Shown here in pieces: positions 48,601-58,435 of a stretch of DNA of 64,000 nt. Under the pieces are notes generated by a model. It searched no databases, was not told where the DNA came from, and saw only the letters and a program-made list of their open reading frames with translations. The translations under genes were made by a program, and so were the position numbers. Numbering within the stretch: position 1 is the first letter of the stretch; each line of letters opens with the position of its first letter. Source of the DNA: Papilionanthe hookeriana x Papilionanthe teres (lineage: Eukaryota; Streptophyta; Magnoliopsida; Asparagales; Orchidaceae); contig CM040424.1 of NCBI GenBank assembly GCA_022702705.1, forward strand, positions 78,371,452 to 78,435,451, in the 5' to 3' direction.

Positions 48601-51600
48601 ATTTTATAAAAATAAATAATTTATTTCCAAGTGAAAGAAATAATCTTGTACCAAGTGAATTCCTGAGATTAAGCACCACGCACCGTATGTTTATAGTCTA
48701 TAATGAATCAAACCTACTACAAAATATATATTTTTTGTACTTATCAATAAATATGAAACTACAAATGTCATATTTTTCAAATGAATGCCATGAATAGAGT
48801 TGAGAGGATAATACATTTTGGTAAAAAAAAGGCATTTGAATGGATCTCCCATCCATCACAAATCGTTCTGAAGAATAGTTTTCTAATCTTGGAGGAAACC
48901 CAAAAATAATCAAAAAAAGAAAAAAAGAAAAGAAAAGCTTGCAAGTACCAAAAGAAAATCAAACAAAAAAAGAAGCCAGTATGACCAGAAGCATTTTAAA
49001 TCTTTTAAGTGCCTGCCTAAAAAAAAATAAAAAATAAAAAGATAAAAAAAGAAAAGACACACACAAGGGCACACAAATATGGACAAATTAAGAGCTTTAC
49101 AATCAAATTAATCAATAGTGCTATAAGATTAAAGGAAATGGCAGCTTGCCTGCACAACTACATCCGAAGAATCGACAACTTTGTAAAGTTCACCCCAAAT
49201 GCGTTTACTCTGACCTTTCTCAAACATTGAATGCCTCACCAAATCTCTGAAGCCATCCTCTTCATTCTCTTCTCCAGATGGTGTGGCAGAAATTTTCTTC
49301 TCAAATGCATCTATGCATAGAGAAAAAAAAAAGTAGTATAGCAGATTTAGTAGCGGAAGCAATCTTAATCATTATCTATAAATTGGCTCATCAGTTTTGT
49401 TGAACAAGGATAATATAGAAAAGAAGTAGCTAGAAAATTCCCTTTATTCATTCCCTCAATAGTCATTTAAACACAAAACTATCTAAAAAATTAAAAAATG
49501 AATTACAATGAATTTAAAAATTAAAACTGCTCTCCAAAACTTCCAATTATTCCTAGTGGGAAGAGATAGCAATCCGTTGACAGTGATTTACATAGTAAGC
49601 ACATGAATCCATGACACTTCATTTTTCATGTTAAGCACATGAATCTATAGCATATAGTTTTCCATACTAGCACATAAATTTCTCACTATTTTCAATTCTT
49701 ATTTAGCAATCTTAATACTTCAAGCACTTAACATGTTTGGTAAAGATTTACCATTCCAAATTTGCTTTAAGATATTTTTTAGTGCATAGTTATAAAGTCC
49801 TTTAATAATGATGTTGATGAACTGACATTCTATTCAAACATACAAGGTACAGAGCAAAAAAATTTCCAGCTCCTCCTCTTTTGAAATGCTTATCCATATA
49901 AAATGCATATCCACTCTCCAATTCCTCATTTATGTAACGATCATACCAGATAGTGAGCAATATTGATGACAAACTTATTATCATTGTATATCGTCACACG
50001 CCCTTACAATTTAAATTTTAAATATTCTAACATAATTTTAATTCATAGAAGTTCAAAGACACCTTATGCGATCACTTTAAAAAGAGATTCAATATTATAA
50101 TTTAAAATAATAGGTTGTTTCTAGCTTATCTATGTAATCATATAATTTTCTAATGGTGTGCAATATTATGAAATGAATCTCCAATTTATTCGCGATCCTA
50201 CATAGTCTTCATCAATATAAACTTTAATTTGCAGTTCCATATCTTTTGAAAGGAATCACTTTTTCAAGTTGATTTTAAATACATAAAAACTCTATACATA
50301 GCTTGAAGATGAGATTTCTTCGATTTGCATAAAAATTGATTAATAAGACTTGCAACCAAAATGATGTCAAAGCGGGTGTGAGATATGCAGATTAATTTTT
50401 CAACTAATAAATGATATTATCCAAATATTAACTTCAATTAATTCTTCATTTATGTTCAATTTCTAACCTAGTTCAGTTAAAGATTCACATAGCTTGTATT
50501 TGGTCATTGTTACATCTCTCAAAAAATCAAAAAATCTACAACATAGTTTTTTGGAAATTAAAAATTCATTTTTGAAGTCCGTTTCTATACCAAGAAAATA
50601 TTTAAGTTTTTTGAGTTCTTTGATTTCAAACTATTTGACAAACTTCTTCGGAAGTAAATCATTTTCTTCATTGTCATCACTTGTTCTTCATTGTCATTAC
50701 CTTTACTAGTTCAATAACACATTAAAAATGAATTTTTTAGTCGGTGAAATATTTTATGAGAACATGCGACTCTTCGTTGTTTTTAATATCCCATTCCTTA
50801 CATGGCTTATTAATCTGCACAACTTATTTTGAGTGAACGATTTATTAAATTCTAATAAATAATCCATATAAACTTCTTCAGCATTCTCATGTAAAAAAGC
50901 ATTTTTCAGATCATATGAATGCATGGACCATCCAGGTATAGAAGCTGAAGAAATTAGGATGCAAATTTTAGTCATTTTAACAACAATAGCAAAAGTTTCT
51001 TTAACAGTCTATTCAATAAGATTAAGTATAATCTTTTTCCGGTAACGGTGTTTTATATCATTCAATGTTTTCATCAACTTTATGCTTGATATTTTCAAAT
51101 GTATCAGAATCAAGTTTACGTCTTTACCATTTGTGAATGCCAACATATGGCACAGTCATAATTTTTTGGAGAAAATTTGAAAACAATTAGTAGTGAAAAA
51201 ATATTGAAGAAGATAGTTTAGGATATTTTTAGAATCAATCATGCTTGAGGGCTTCTATTAATGAAGTACTTAGAGAATAGAATATCTTCTATCCAATAAA
51301 TTTTCATAAGTTAATTTTGAAATATAAGAGTCCTGATAATTCCCATAAAATGTCTATTTGATATTTCTGCCACCCCATTTTATTACCGTACATTGGTACA
51401 AGCGGATCAACAAATAATACTTTCTTTAATGAGAAAAAAATATAGTTTAATTAAAATAATCTCAGGTATTACGGTCCTAATTTTTTTTTAAATGACTGGA
51501 AATTATTTTTTAATAAATACTTTTGTTCAATAAAATAAACTCCCTCTGAGTGCAATCAAAAGATTTCCTACGAGGTTATGAACATGATGCTTATTGTTCA

Positions 51601-54600
51601 AATTAAATGTAAAAGAAATAGGAACACTCCATTGAATTATAATAGTAGAATACATATGGCATCGTCGGCGAGCAGCTCTCCCAGGGTTTCACCTAATGGC
51701 AATTCCCGACGTTGAATCCTCCGCCTTCTCTTTCCATCGGTTTCATCGTGCTCGACGACGCACGGCTTTGCGCACCCAACCTTCTGCTGTTCCGATTGCC
51801 TCATCGGCATTTGCAAACGGCTCGCAGGACGTCGTCTTCCCAGCTTGACGCATCGTCATCATCTTGGTGATTCCTCTGCGGTTGCAAACTGCTCGCACAA
51901 TGTCGTCTAGTCGCAGCTTGATGCGTCGTCTTCATTCCTAATAAAAGATTTGGTTACGTCGTTGCAATCCTCGCACGTTGTCTCCTTGGATCATCTTCCT
52001 TGCGTCGCTGATTGACGACTTGCCATGATACGTGGTGGTTTCGCCGCTCCAGACTCTGGCAGTGGTCATCTTGCCTGGTGGAGATGATCTCGGGGCTCCG
52101 TTCCTATGCCACTGCCCTTGCTGGCGACAATCCTGCACGTGACCCTATTTCGGATATTTTCTCGCAGCGCTACCATGACATTTTAGCATCACATGTTGAC
52201 ACCGGATTTCTCAAACGACCATCTCGTAAAAATGGTAAGTCTATAATCTTTCTCTCAGATGACGAGATCTCTATTTTAGTTTCATCCTGCCGGCTGGTCT
52301 TAATTGGTAAGTTCCTCTATGGAAATCCCAAACTCGAGATAATTCAAAAAGATTTTGAGCAAATGTGTCTGAAAGGGGAATGAAAGATTAGTAAACTAGC
52401 GGCAAACACATTCTTATTCAATTATCAGATGACGAAGACTATATACAATTGTTTGTGAGAATACTCAATCGAATAGATAATCGTATGATGAAAGAATTAA
52501 AGTGGACAGTGGATTTTGATCTTCACACTAAATCTCCTACCATTCTTGTATGACTGCGCTTCCCGAATCTGAAGTTTCATCTCTTCAATCACGAGCTCCT
52601 CTACTCCTCAGCTATGAGTTATGGTAAACCACTCAAAACTGATACTCCTACGGTTAATCAGAGTCGGCCTTCTGAAGCAAGAGTTTTAATTGAACGATAT
52701 ATTACTTTACATTTTCTTGGGGAGATTGGATTGGATCACAACACCAGGGTTTTTGGCAACCGGTGGAGCTTGAACCATTCCCACTTTAAAACACCCATTG
52801 TCGTACACTCTCATTCTTAATGTCATCATCTGCACCCTCATTTAAAACATCAGAGAACAAATGTTATTGGGCCTTCTGCCCCAACTACAACTTGTCCTTC
52901 CTCCACACCTGAGTGCAATCCACTAGCTACTGGAACATTGGTTGGAGCGTCATCTGCTCCCCTCCCACTACCGAAGCTCCGCCCTAGATAATACCCTTTA
53001 TGTTTCTGTGATAGACGCGTTGTCGAATGGTTCAACTGGGCAACTTACAGCTCCAAACCTTTGTGAAAACAACGCTGAATGAACTTTACTTACAAAGGAC
53101 AATGTTCGGTCTGATAATCAGGAGGGCTTTGCAGCTCCTTATATTCAGGACACAGTTGTGGTAGCGACATTTCATCATCTAAAGAACCCAAAACCTATCA
53201 TTGTTGCAACAGTCAACACTCCTACTGCGGCTCTATCACCTCATCAGACCAAGCAAGTTGTTACCGCTACTCAGGCACAAGGGACTTATGATGTACATGC
53301 CCGACAATCTATCGACCAGCATACGGATCAGATGAGCTAGTTCTCAGATGAGGAATGACAGGTTTACACATCTAGAAGGAAAAAGAATATTGAATGCCTA
53401 CTAGAATTCATAAATTCAATGGATGATACATTAGTTACTTCAGGCAATGGCAGCAAACTTCATAATTTGTTAGTTGGCATCATTCCTAGAACTAGAGGCC
53501 GAAGCAGGACAAAATTGGGTCATTCTCTAGCTACCTGATTTTGTGTGTTTTTGGCAAACTTAATTTTTTGTGTATACATGTATCTTTCCTTTTGAAACCT
53601 TGTGTATGTTGTATACCGTGTGGGTAAAGTGTCTGTTTTAGGCCCTCTCATAAAACCTATCTGTATCCTTCTTTTTTTAATATATTAGCCCTTGGGCTTT
53701 TTCAAAGAAATAAAAAATAATAATAGTAGCTACAGACAAACAACTGTTTTTATTTTTCTATTGTTGGGACATGGTTTGTAAATTTGAAAAATATTGACAT
53801 GATTTGCCGCGTAATCGAAAACTCCCAAATATATTACTCAAATTTATTACACAAGGTTTTAAAGAGAAGAGACAAACTTTTACTTTTTTTTTTTTTTTAC
53901 TTTTTACTACTTTGAGCTAGAGAGCATTTGATAGAATAAAGAAAGTTCTTATCTTGTCAATTTCTTCTGAATTGAGTCCTTCAGGTTCAATAAGATAAGT
54001 TTTGACTTTTCAATTGCTTTCTTTGTTTCCACCATAACCTTGAGGTTTTCTATGAAGGCTCCAATATTTTTTATGTCCTTTTATTTCTGTAGTTGCACTA
54101 CGTGTTGTTTTTTTGGCAACAAATTGTCGTTTTTGGTAATATTCTATAATAATGAATATCTTTCCTTGGAATTATGTGATTGTTGTGCCCAGTGTTTTAG
54201 AATGAAGTATCGGGCATTATCAACCTTCATCATTCTTCAATTCATATATGTGAGAAGACCTTATTTAGGAATGTTAGGTTCCCTTTGCTTAAGATCCAAA
54301 TGATAACTTGATTGAATTCACTATTGAGTCCTGCAAAAAATTCAAACCCGTTCTCTTTCTATAAATTATTTGAGAATCACTATATTATCACTACAAGTCA
54401 TCCTAAGATGTTGGTAGTAATCTAAATCTAGCTGATAGAGCTTCAATGTAATGAAATATCAGTGACAAAAAGGTTATCTTCGTTGATTGTTGAGATCTTC
54501 GTCTCAATCTTATAGATGAGTGCACCATATTGAATTTTTAGATAACTGTTCGACAGCTTCCGAAATATTTGTTTATGCATGGTCCACAAATTTCTGACAC

Positions 54601-57045
54601 TATGATATTCTATAATCATTAAATGATCATGAAATCTGCTTAATTCCAAAGTGCAAGCTTTGGATCTCTCAAATACAACAGAAGATCAATAAGTTGGTAG
54701 ATTTTTCAATTTCCTTTCAGGAAGGACTTCACAATCTGAAGCTACACATGATTTGTATCCCTTAGAATTCTCCTTTAGTATGATTTTCACTGGACATAAT
54801 GGTCCACCTATAGAAGAGCAATCAGAATAATAAAACATGACAAGGATTAAAATAATAAATGAGAGAATATAATAAATATTGAAAGTATAACCATAATCTT
54901 GTTATGAACATGAAAAAAATAAGATATGACTAGGAAGCTTTCTTTACACATTCCCCCATGGATATTGATACACGGATAAAATCAAGAATACTTGACAACT
55001 ATTAATTATAAATAATTACAAATTAATATTGTTATAAAAAACTTTCATTCTTGATGGATGGAGAGAGGGAGCAGACCATGACACCCACTATTTCATATTA
55101 AGAACATGAATTTATTACACTACTATTTCCCTATTAAGCACAAGAATTTATGGCACAAAAAGCTTTTATTTAGCATAAGATTCCATGGCTCCTTTCATTT
55201 CTTAATTAACAACCCTAAAAATTTCACAAATACAAAAGAACATTAAAGTTCAACCAATCACGCAATACATAGGACATCTTGAAATTAAAAAGAATACTTA
55301 TAAGTTACAACTGAAAGCTATAAATAAAGTAGCTCAGCACTTTCAAAAACATAATTGGCATATCAATTGCAGATCTCTGAACAAATTAAATCAAGTAACT
55401 ATAAGCTAAACAGTATCTCTAGGATGTTTTGCAAATTTGAAGTAGGAATAATTCTGAAGACAATTTTTTAATACAAAAATTGGTACTAAGATAACAGAAA
55501 ATATAGTTTCCTACAATATTAAGTGGCAAGTCTAGAGCTTTTCAGTTTGAATTGAAGTGCACTTGTTAAAAAAAGGGAACGCCTCCTTCAAAAAAAGCTA
55601 CAGATTTTGTATTTACCTTGGGATCCATCAGCCTTTCTAATCAATGATTCATAGTCAGCTGCTAAAAGCCTTGGACGTTTTCGTTTCCTCTTTGGTCCAA
55701 AAGCATCCTCAAAAGGCTCTCTATCCAGAAGATGAGCTTTTGCTTGCTGTATGATAGAAATCCAAAACATAAAGAAAACAAAAATTAAAAATTCTGCATC
55801 ATAATGTACTCCCTTCGATTAATTAGCAGATTATAGATAAAAAAAAAGGACAAAAAAAATTATTATAAAAGATTATGAACATGAAACAACCCTTAATGCT
55901 GTTATTATTTCCGATAAATTTCCATTAATCCCTAAATTGAACATCGGATAGCCTTCCTAAGCATGCCCCAAAAAAATAAAAATAAAAAATCATTCTCAAT
56001 ACGGAGCATGTAAAAGATCCAATTGAGCTGCAGACAGCATGACTCAAAAACTTAAACCAAAAGGTAATTTCAAACATACAAAGAAAACAATCAAAAGGGC
56101 AGCTAAAATGCATGCGCTGGCAGTAAATAGACAGCACAATAGAAAATCCAAAAATATAAATTTAAATTTCTAAGCATTGGTATCAGGGAAACAGTTAAAA
56201 ATCATACCTTTTGATGATCATTAAGAAGAGAAAGCGGCAACTTCCTCTCCTTCAAAATGACATTATAGTTGCTTGATAGTCGATTTTGAAGCTCCTCTCG
56301 AAAAAATTCAAGTTCCTTCTGATTAACAACTCTAGTATTACCTAAAAGCACAAGCCATATTAGCCTATAAACATAGAAAACTGAACACACTCCCTCAAAG
56401 ACAACTGAAATGCAAACATAAAATAATTGCATACACACCTTAAACCAGCTTTGGTAGCATTTCAGCAATAAAAATAAACAAATTTGCCAGAACTAAGATT
56501 TTAAGCATTGCTGTTACATTTTCATGTTCATCAGTTCTATTACAGAAACCATTTTGTGAGTGTGATGGAAGAAGTACACAGCAAAGTATCATGGCTTGTT
56601 ATTCAAAAATTTGTAACAAGCAAACATCAGCCATACCATATCTGAACTAGTGTGGTGAAAAAATACAGTGATAATAATTATAAATCTGCATGCGCTCTAA
56701 CTATGAAAACTCAGTTGTCACAGATCAGGTTCTCTTCGAGCTTTCAACCGCAGACTCGAGACCAAAATATCAACTTTAAAACAAAAGAGAAATATTTAAA
56801 GAAGGCGTACCGAACCAGCGGCGGTCGGGCTCGATTCGTGTGTTAGGAAGATCCTTCGACTGTAACTCATGCTTGAGGATTTTTCCCTTCCGGTCCCGCT
56901 TGGGGCGAGTATTGTACATCTTAAGTCGTCGGACCGTGCCGGCAGACCTAGTTCCTTTGTCTGCCGCGCCATTGCCGCGGTTAACGTCAAGCGAATGCTT
57001 TGGCTTACCCGAGACATTAACTGCCCTCTCCTTCTTCTTCGCCAT
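39678..57045 (-). CDS. NUG2: NOG2/NUG2-type nucleolar GTP-binding protein 2, 544 aa
   Basis: This GTPase acts in nucleolar and nucleoplasmic maturation of the 60S ribosomal subunit. Exons on the - strand: 57045-56811, 56341-56208, 55746-55617, 49310-49150, 45828-45727, 45606-45502, 45415-45287, 45098-44958, 42079-41979, 40946-40889, 40016-39678; total 1635 bp, phases closing throughout. Domains: Lys-rich N-terminus and NGP1-type domain (to about 220), then a circularly permuted GTPase: D-A-R-D-P 223-227, G4 N-K-C-D 253-256, A-S-I-N-K 281-285, G1 G-Y-P-N-V-G-K-S 315-322, G2 Thr343 in G-E-T-K-V-W, G3 D-C-P-G 359-362. P-K-R-K-R-K-R-P-R in exon 3 is a likely nuclear signal, and the C-terminus is acidic. 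Introns 4 and 6 require GC donors (CAG|GCAAGC and AAG|GCATGA); the others are GT-AG. Intron 3 hosts a copia relic and an L1. All GTPase motifs are intact, so the gene is probably functional. Confidence 0.95.
40017..40888 (-). other. NOG2 intron 10
   Basis: 872 bp. Contains low-complexity intronic sequence and a possible 'TTTCATATCACA' MITE fragment near 40060-40130. No other gene. Confidence 0.5.
40947..41978 (-). other. NOG2 intron 9, source of the duplicate at 9790-11840
   Basis: Ordered similarity to 9790-11790 covers most of this intron. Small frames (41423-41692, 41563-41814) lie on opposite strands of the same AT- and AAG-rich stretch and are not genes. Confidence 0.6.
42565..42800 (+). 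pseudogene. Ty1/copia reverse transcriptase fragment in NOG2 intron 8
   Basis: The + strand translation, with frame changes, gives F-L-H-G-E-L-E-E-A-Y-M-K-A-P-P-G-F at about 42617-42673. It then shifts frame to R-L-K-R-S-L near 42707 and F-G-R-F-T-K-T-L-G around 42755. These are the copia RT blocks F-L-H-G-x-L-E-E-E-V-Y-M and L-K-x-S-L-Y-G-L-K-Q-S. Only this piece is left. Confidence 0.65.
42896..43130. repeat. Partial MITE, GCAGTTGCAGCTTATTAATAAG end
   Basis: Begins GGGTTTGTTTGGGGCAG with a near-perfect palindrome TTGCAGCTTATTAATAAGCTGCAA. It resembles 18707-18840. The short frames on both strands (42853-43257) come from this repeat. Confidence 0.45.
43205..43400. repeat. MITE-like fragment, 'TTTACATACATA' family
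   Basis: ACATTTACATACATAACAC and CACATATATAGTACTTAATC follow the family pattern, in NOG2 intron 8. Confidence 0.45.
43401..44957 (-). other. Remaining part of NOG2 intron 8
   Basis: AT-rich, with a direct duplication around 44525-44625 (AATAACAATGCCTTATCAAT and AATAACAATACCTTATTGAT). No gene. Confidence 0.5.
45829..49149 (-). other. NOG2 intron 4, GC-AG, 3.3 kb
   Basis: Donor CAG|GCAAGC at 49150/49149 and acceptor AAGTAG at 45829. Contents are AT-rich. A MITE-like end (GGCCCTAATTTGGATTAG) lies at about 45891. No open frames of interest. Confidence 0.6.
49560..49740 (-). repeat. Possible 3' LTR of the intron 3 copia relic
   Basis: Shares a pattern with 55085-55215 (AAGCACATGAATC and TATAGCATA here; AAGCACAAGAATTTATGGCAC there). 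The two segments lie on either side of the copia gag-pol remnants. Weak, with many mismatches. Confidence 0.3.
49780..51430 (-). pseudogene. Ty1/copia pol remnant (integrase C-terminus, RT, RNase H)
   Basis: Read on the - strand through many stops and shifts. Integrase C-terminal blocks (Y-F-I-N-R-S-P near 51255, K-F-S-P-K near 51180) come first. RT follows at 50940-50820 (G-W-S-M-H-S-Y-D-L-K-N-A-F-L-H, then E-E-V-Y-M-D). RNase H follows at about 50250-49930 (V-Y-I-D-E-D-Y-V-G-S-R near 50225, Y-N-D-N-K-F-V-I-N-I-A-H near 50000-49965, H-Y-L-V-W-Y-D-R). It lies in NOG2 intron 3 and pairs with the gag remnant at 53900-54800 as one old element. Confidence 0.65.
51649..53719 (+). mobile_element. 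L1-type element with ORF1 but no ORF2, in NOG2 intron 3
   Basis: Target-site copies ATAATAGTAG flank it (51639-51648 and 53720-53729). The 5' part is GC-rich. Frame 52012-52383 carries the DUF4283-type ORF1 domain (I-I-F-L-S-D-D-E-I, L-V-L-I-G-K-F-L-Y-G, I-Q-K-D-F). After a frameshift it continues with I-L-I-Q-L-S-D-D-E-D-Y and W-L-R-F-P-N-L-type residues (about 52420-52600), then the region near 52690 that precedes the zinc knuckle. Frames to 53340 look like the Ser/Pro-rich ORF1 tail. It then passes straight into a plant L1 3' end (TTAGCCCTTGGGCTTTTTCA, then an A-rich tail at 53700-53719). No endonuclease or reverse transcriptase is present. It splits an older copia element. Confidence 0.75.
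53900..54800 (-). pseudogene. Ty1/copia gag remnant
   Basis: The - strand translation, with breaks, keeps the gag order: S-R-F-H-D-H-L near 54625, then F-N-Q-V-I-I-W-I-L-S-K near 54310, then a zinc-knuckle region and L-H-R-K-P-Q-G-Y-G-G near 54040, then P-E-G-L-N-S-E-E-I-D near 53970. This matches the plant copia gag. It is the upstream half of the element whose pol lies at 49780-51430. Confidence 0.6.
55085..55215 (-). repeat. Possible 5' LTR of the intron 3 copia relic
   Basis: Counterpart of 49560-49740 (see that entry). Located upstream of the gag remnant in element orientation. Confidence 0.3.
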
Positions 57046-57440
57046 AACAAGTTCGAATGAAAAGAGTGCCCCTCCAAAAAAGTTCGATGGGTGGAGGATT
57101 TATACAGGATTGATGCTAAATCCCGCTTTATCACGTTTTGCCTTAAATCCAGGATTTATTAAATCCTGTTGGAAGAGGGATTTACAGGATTTAGAGAAGC
57201 TAAAGTGCGCGGGGAAAGAGCAAGACAGAAATGGGGAGAAAACCAAGGGTTACCTTCCTCAATATTTTCGGGTAGAAGCCGACCTAAACGAGGAGAAAGA
57301 TGGGATTTTGGAATGTCTTTGTGCGTCGTGATCCGTAGCTCTAACCGCGACTTGTATTGCTGTTATTGTTTTGGACGAAACCAGTGGGACGGCGGCGAGG
57401 GTTTCGGCCCTTCGGGTTGGAGGAGGGAAGATGGTTATAT
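57046..57440 (-). promoter_or_regulatory. NOG2 upstream region with telo-box-like motif and GGATTTA cluster
   Basis: This is the GC-richer 5' flank of NOG2. On the - strand GGGCCGAAACCCT (57410-57398) resembles the combination of a site II-type and a telo-box (AAACCCT) element that is common in plant ribosome-biogenesis promoters. Between 57100 and 57200, GGATTTA or its complement TAAATCC occurs several times, including the palindromic AGGATTTATTAAATCCT. The + strand frames here (56840-57331, 57169-57456) partly run antisense to exon 1 and resemble nothing. Motif function is inferred. Confidence 0.45.
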
Positions 57441-58203
57441 AGTAAATAATAATTAATTAATATGTTATGAAATTATTAAAATTAAATAAATTTATGTATT
57501 TATTTGAACATTAATTAATAAATTAAATTATATATTAAATTTAATAATTATTAATTAGTTTACTAAAATTTTTATTGATAACTAACTAATGGATGTAAAT
57601 TTATTATTTAGTATAATTAGTTTAGTAAAACGATTATTGATGATTAATTAGTTAAATAAATATTTATTATTGAATAGTATAAGTATACATAAAAATTTTA
57701 AATTAAATTGAATTAAATTTAATAGTTAAATTAGTAAAATTCAATATTAGGCTTTTAATAATTCATTTGAAAATCAAATAATAGCTATTTAAAATTGATA
57801 AAAAAAACAAAAATATCATTGTTATTTAAAATTAGTATACTAATGAGACATTAGTTTTACTAGACTAATAATATTTTTTTTTCCTAATTGACGTAGTAAC
57901 TTATTAGTTAATGATTAATTGAGACCTTATTTTATGTTAATTATATTTTAATTAATCTAATTAATTAAGATAAAAGCAAAGATTATTTTGCAAATATAAG
58001 ATATATTGTAGTTGTACAATTCATTCAATAAGTATGATAATTTTTTATGATTTTTCGTACATATCCCTTGTAAATAATGACCCGAGTGTCATTGTCACTT
58101 TTCGTTGACTGTCATTTTGAAGGGTTAAAATGACAATATTGAGATTGATCATGACCGTTTGGATTTTTAGTGGCTTTGGTCATTTTAGATATTCAGAATT
58201 CTT
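57441..58203. other. Very AT-rich non-coding stretch
   Basis: Dominated by TTAAT/ATTAA words up to about 58000. No frames or elements recognised. Confidence 0.5.
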
Positions 58204-58435
58204 AGGGCTCATTTGGGGTGGCTTATAAGTGTGGCGGCGTTTTCAAAACGTCGTCGTACCGTTTGGTTTGCGCGTTTCAACTGCTTATCCAATCAGCCAG
58301 TTTTAAATTCTTTAAAGAAATCGATCGCGGTAAGGGACCTGTGGTTCGGCTTATCAGCAGTTTATAAGAATTAGTTGGATAAGCAGTTTCTCTTTAAATA
58401 AGCTGGATAAGCATAGACCGCCCCAAATGGACCCT
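58204..58435. mobile_element. MITE, 232 bp, AGGGCTCATTTGGGG ends
   Basis: Left end AGGGCTCATTTGGGGTGG and right end CCGCCCCAAATGGACCCT are inverted copies. The interior has GGCTTAT/ATAAGC inverted words. Related in its ends to the elements at 9343 and 18365. The target duplication is not clear. Confidence 0.7.

Noticed and set aside
57398..57404. Telo-box-like AAACCCT as a proven promoter element
   Set aside because: The seven-base match fits a ribosome-biogenesis gene but is too short to claim alone; kept only as a note in the promoter entry.
56652..57456. + strand frames over the NOG2 first exon and promoter
   Set aside because: Partly antisense to exon 1. No family resemblance and no splice support.
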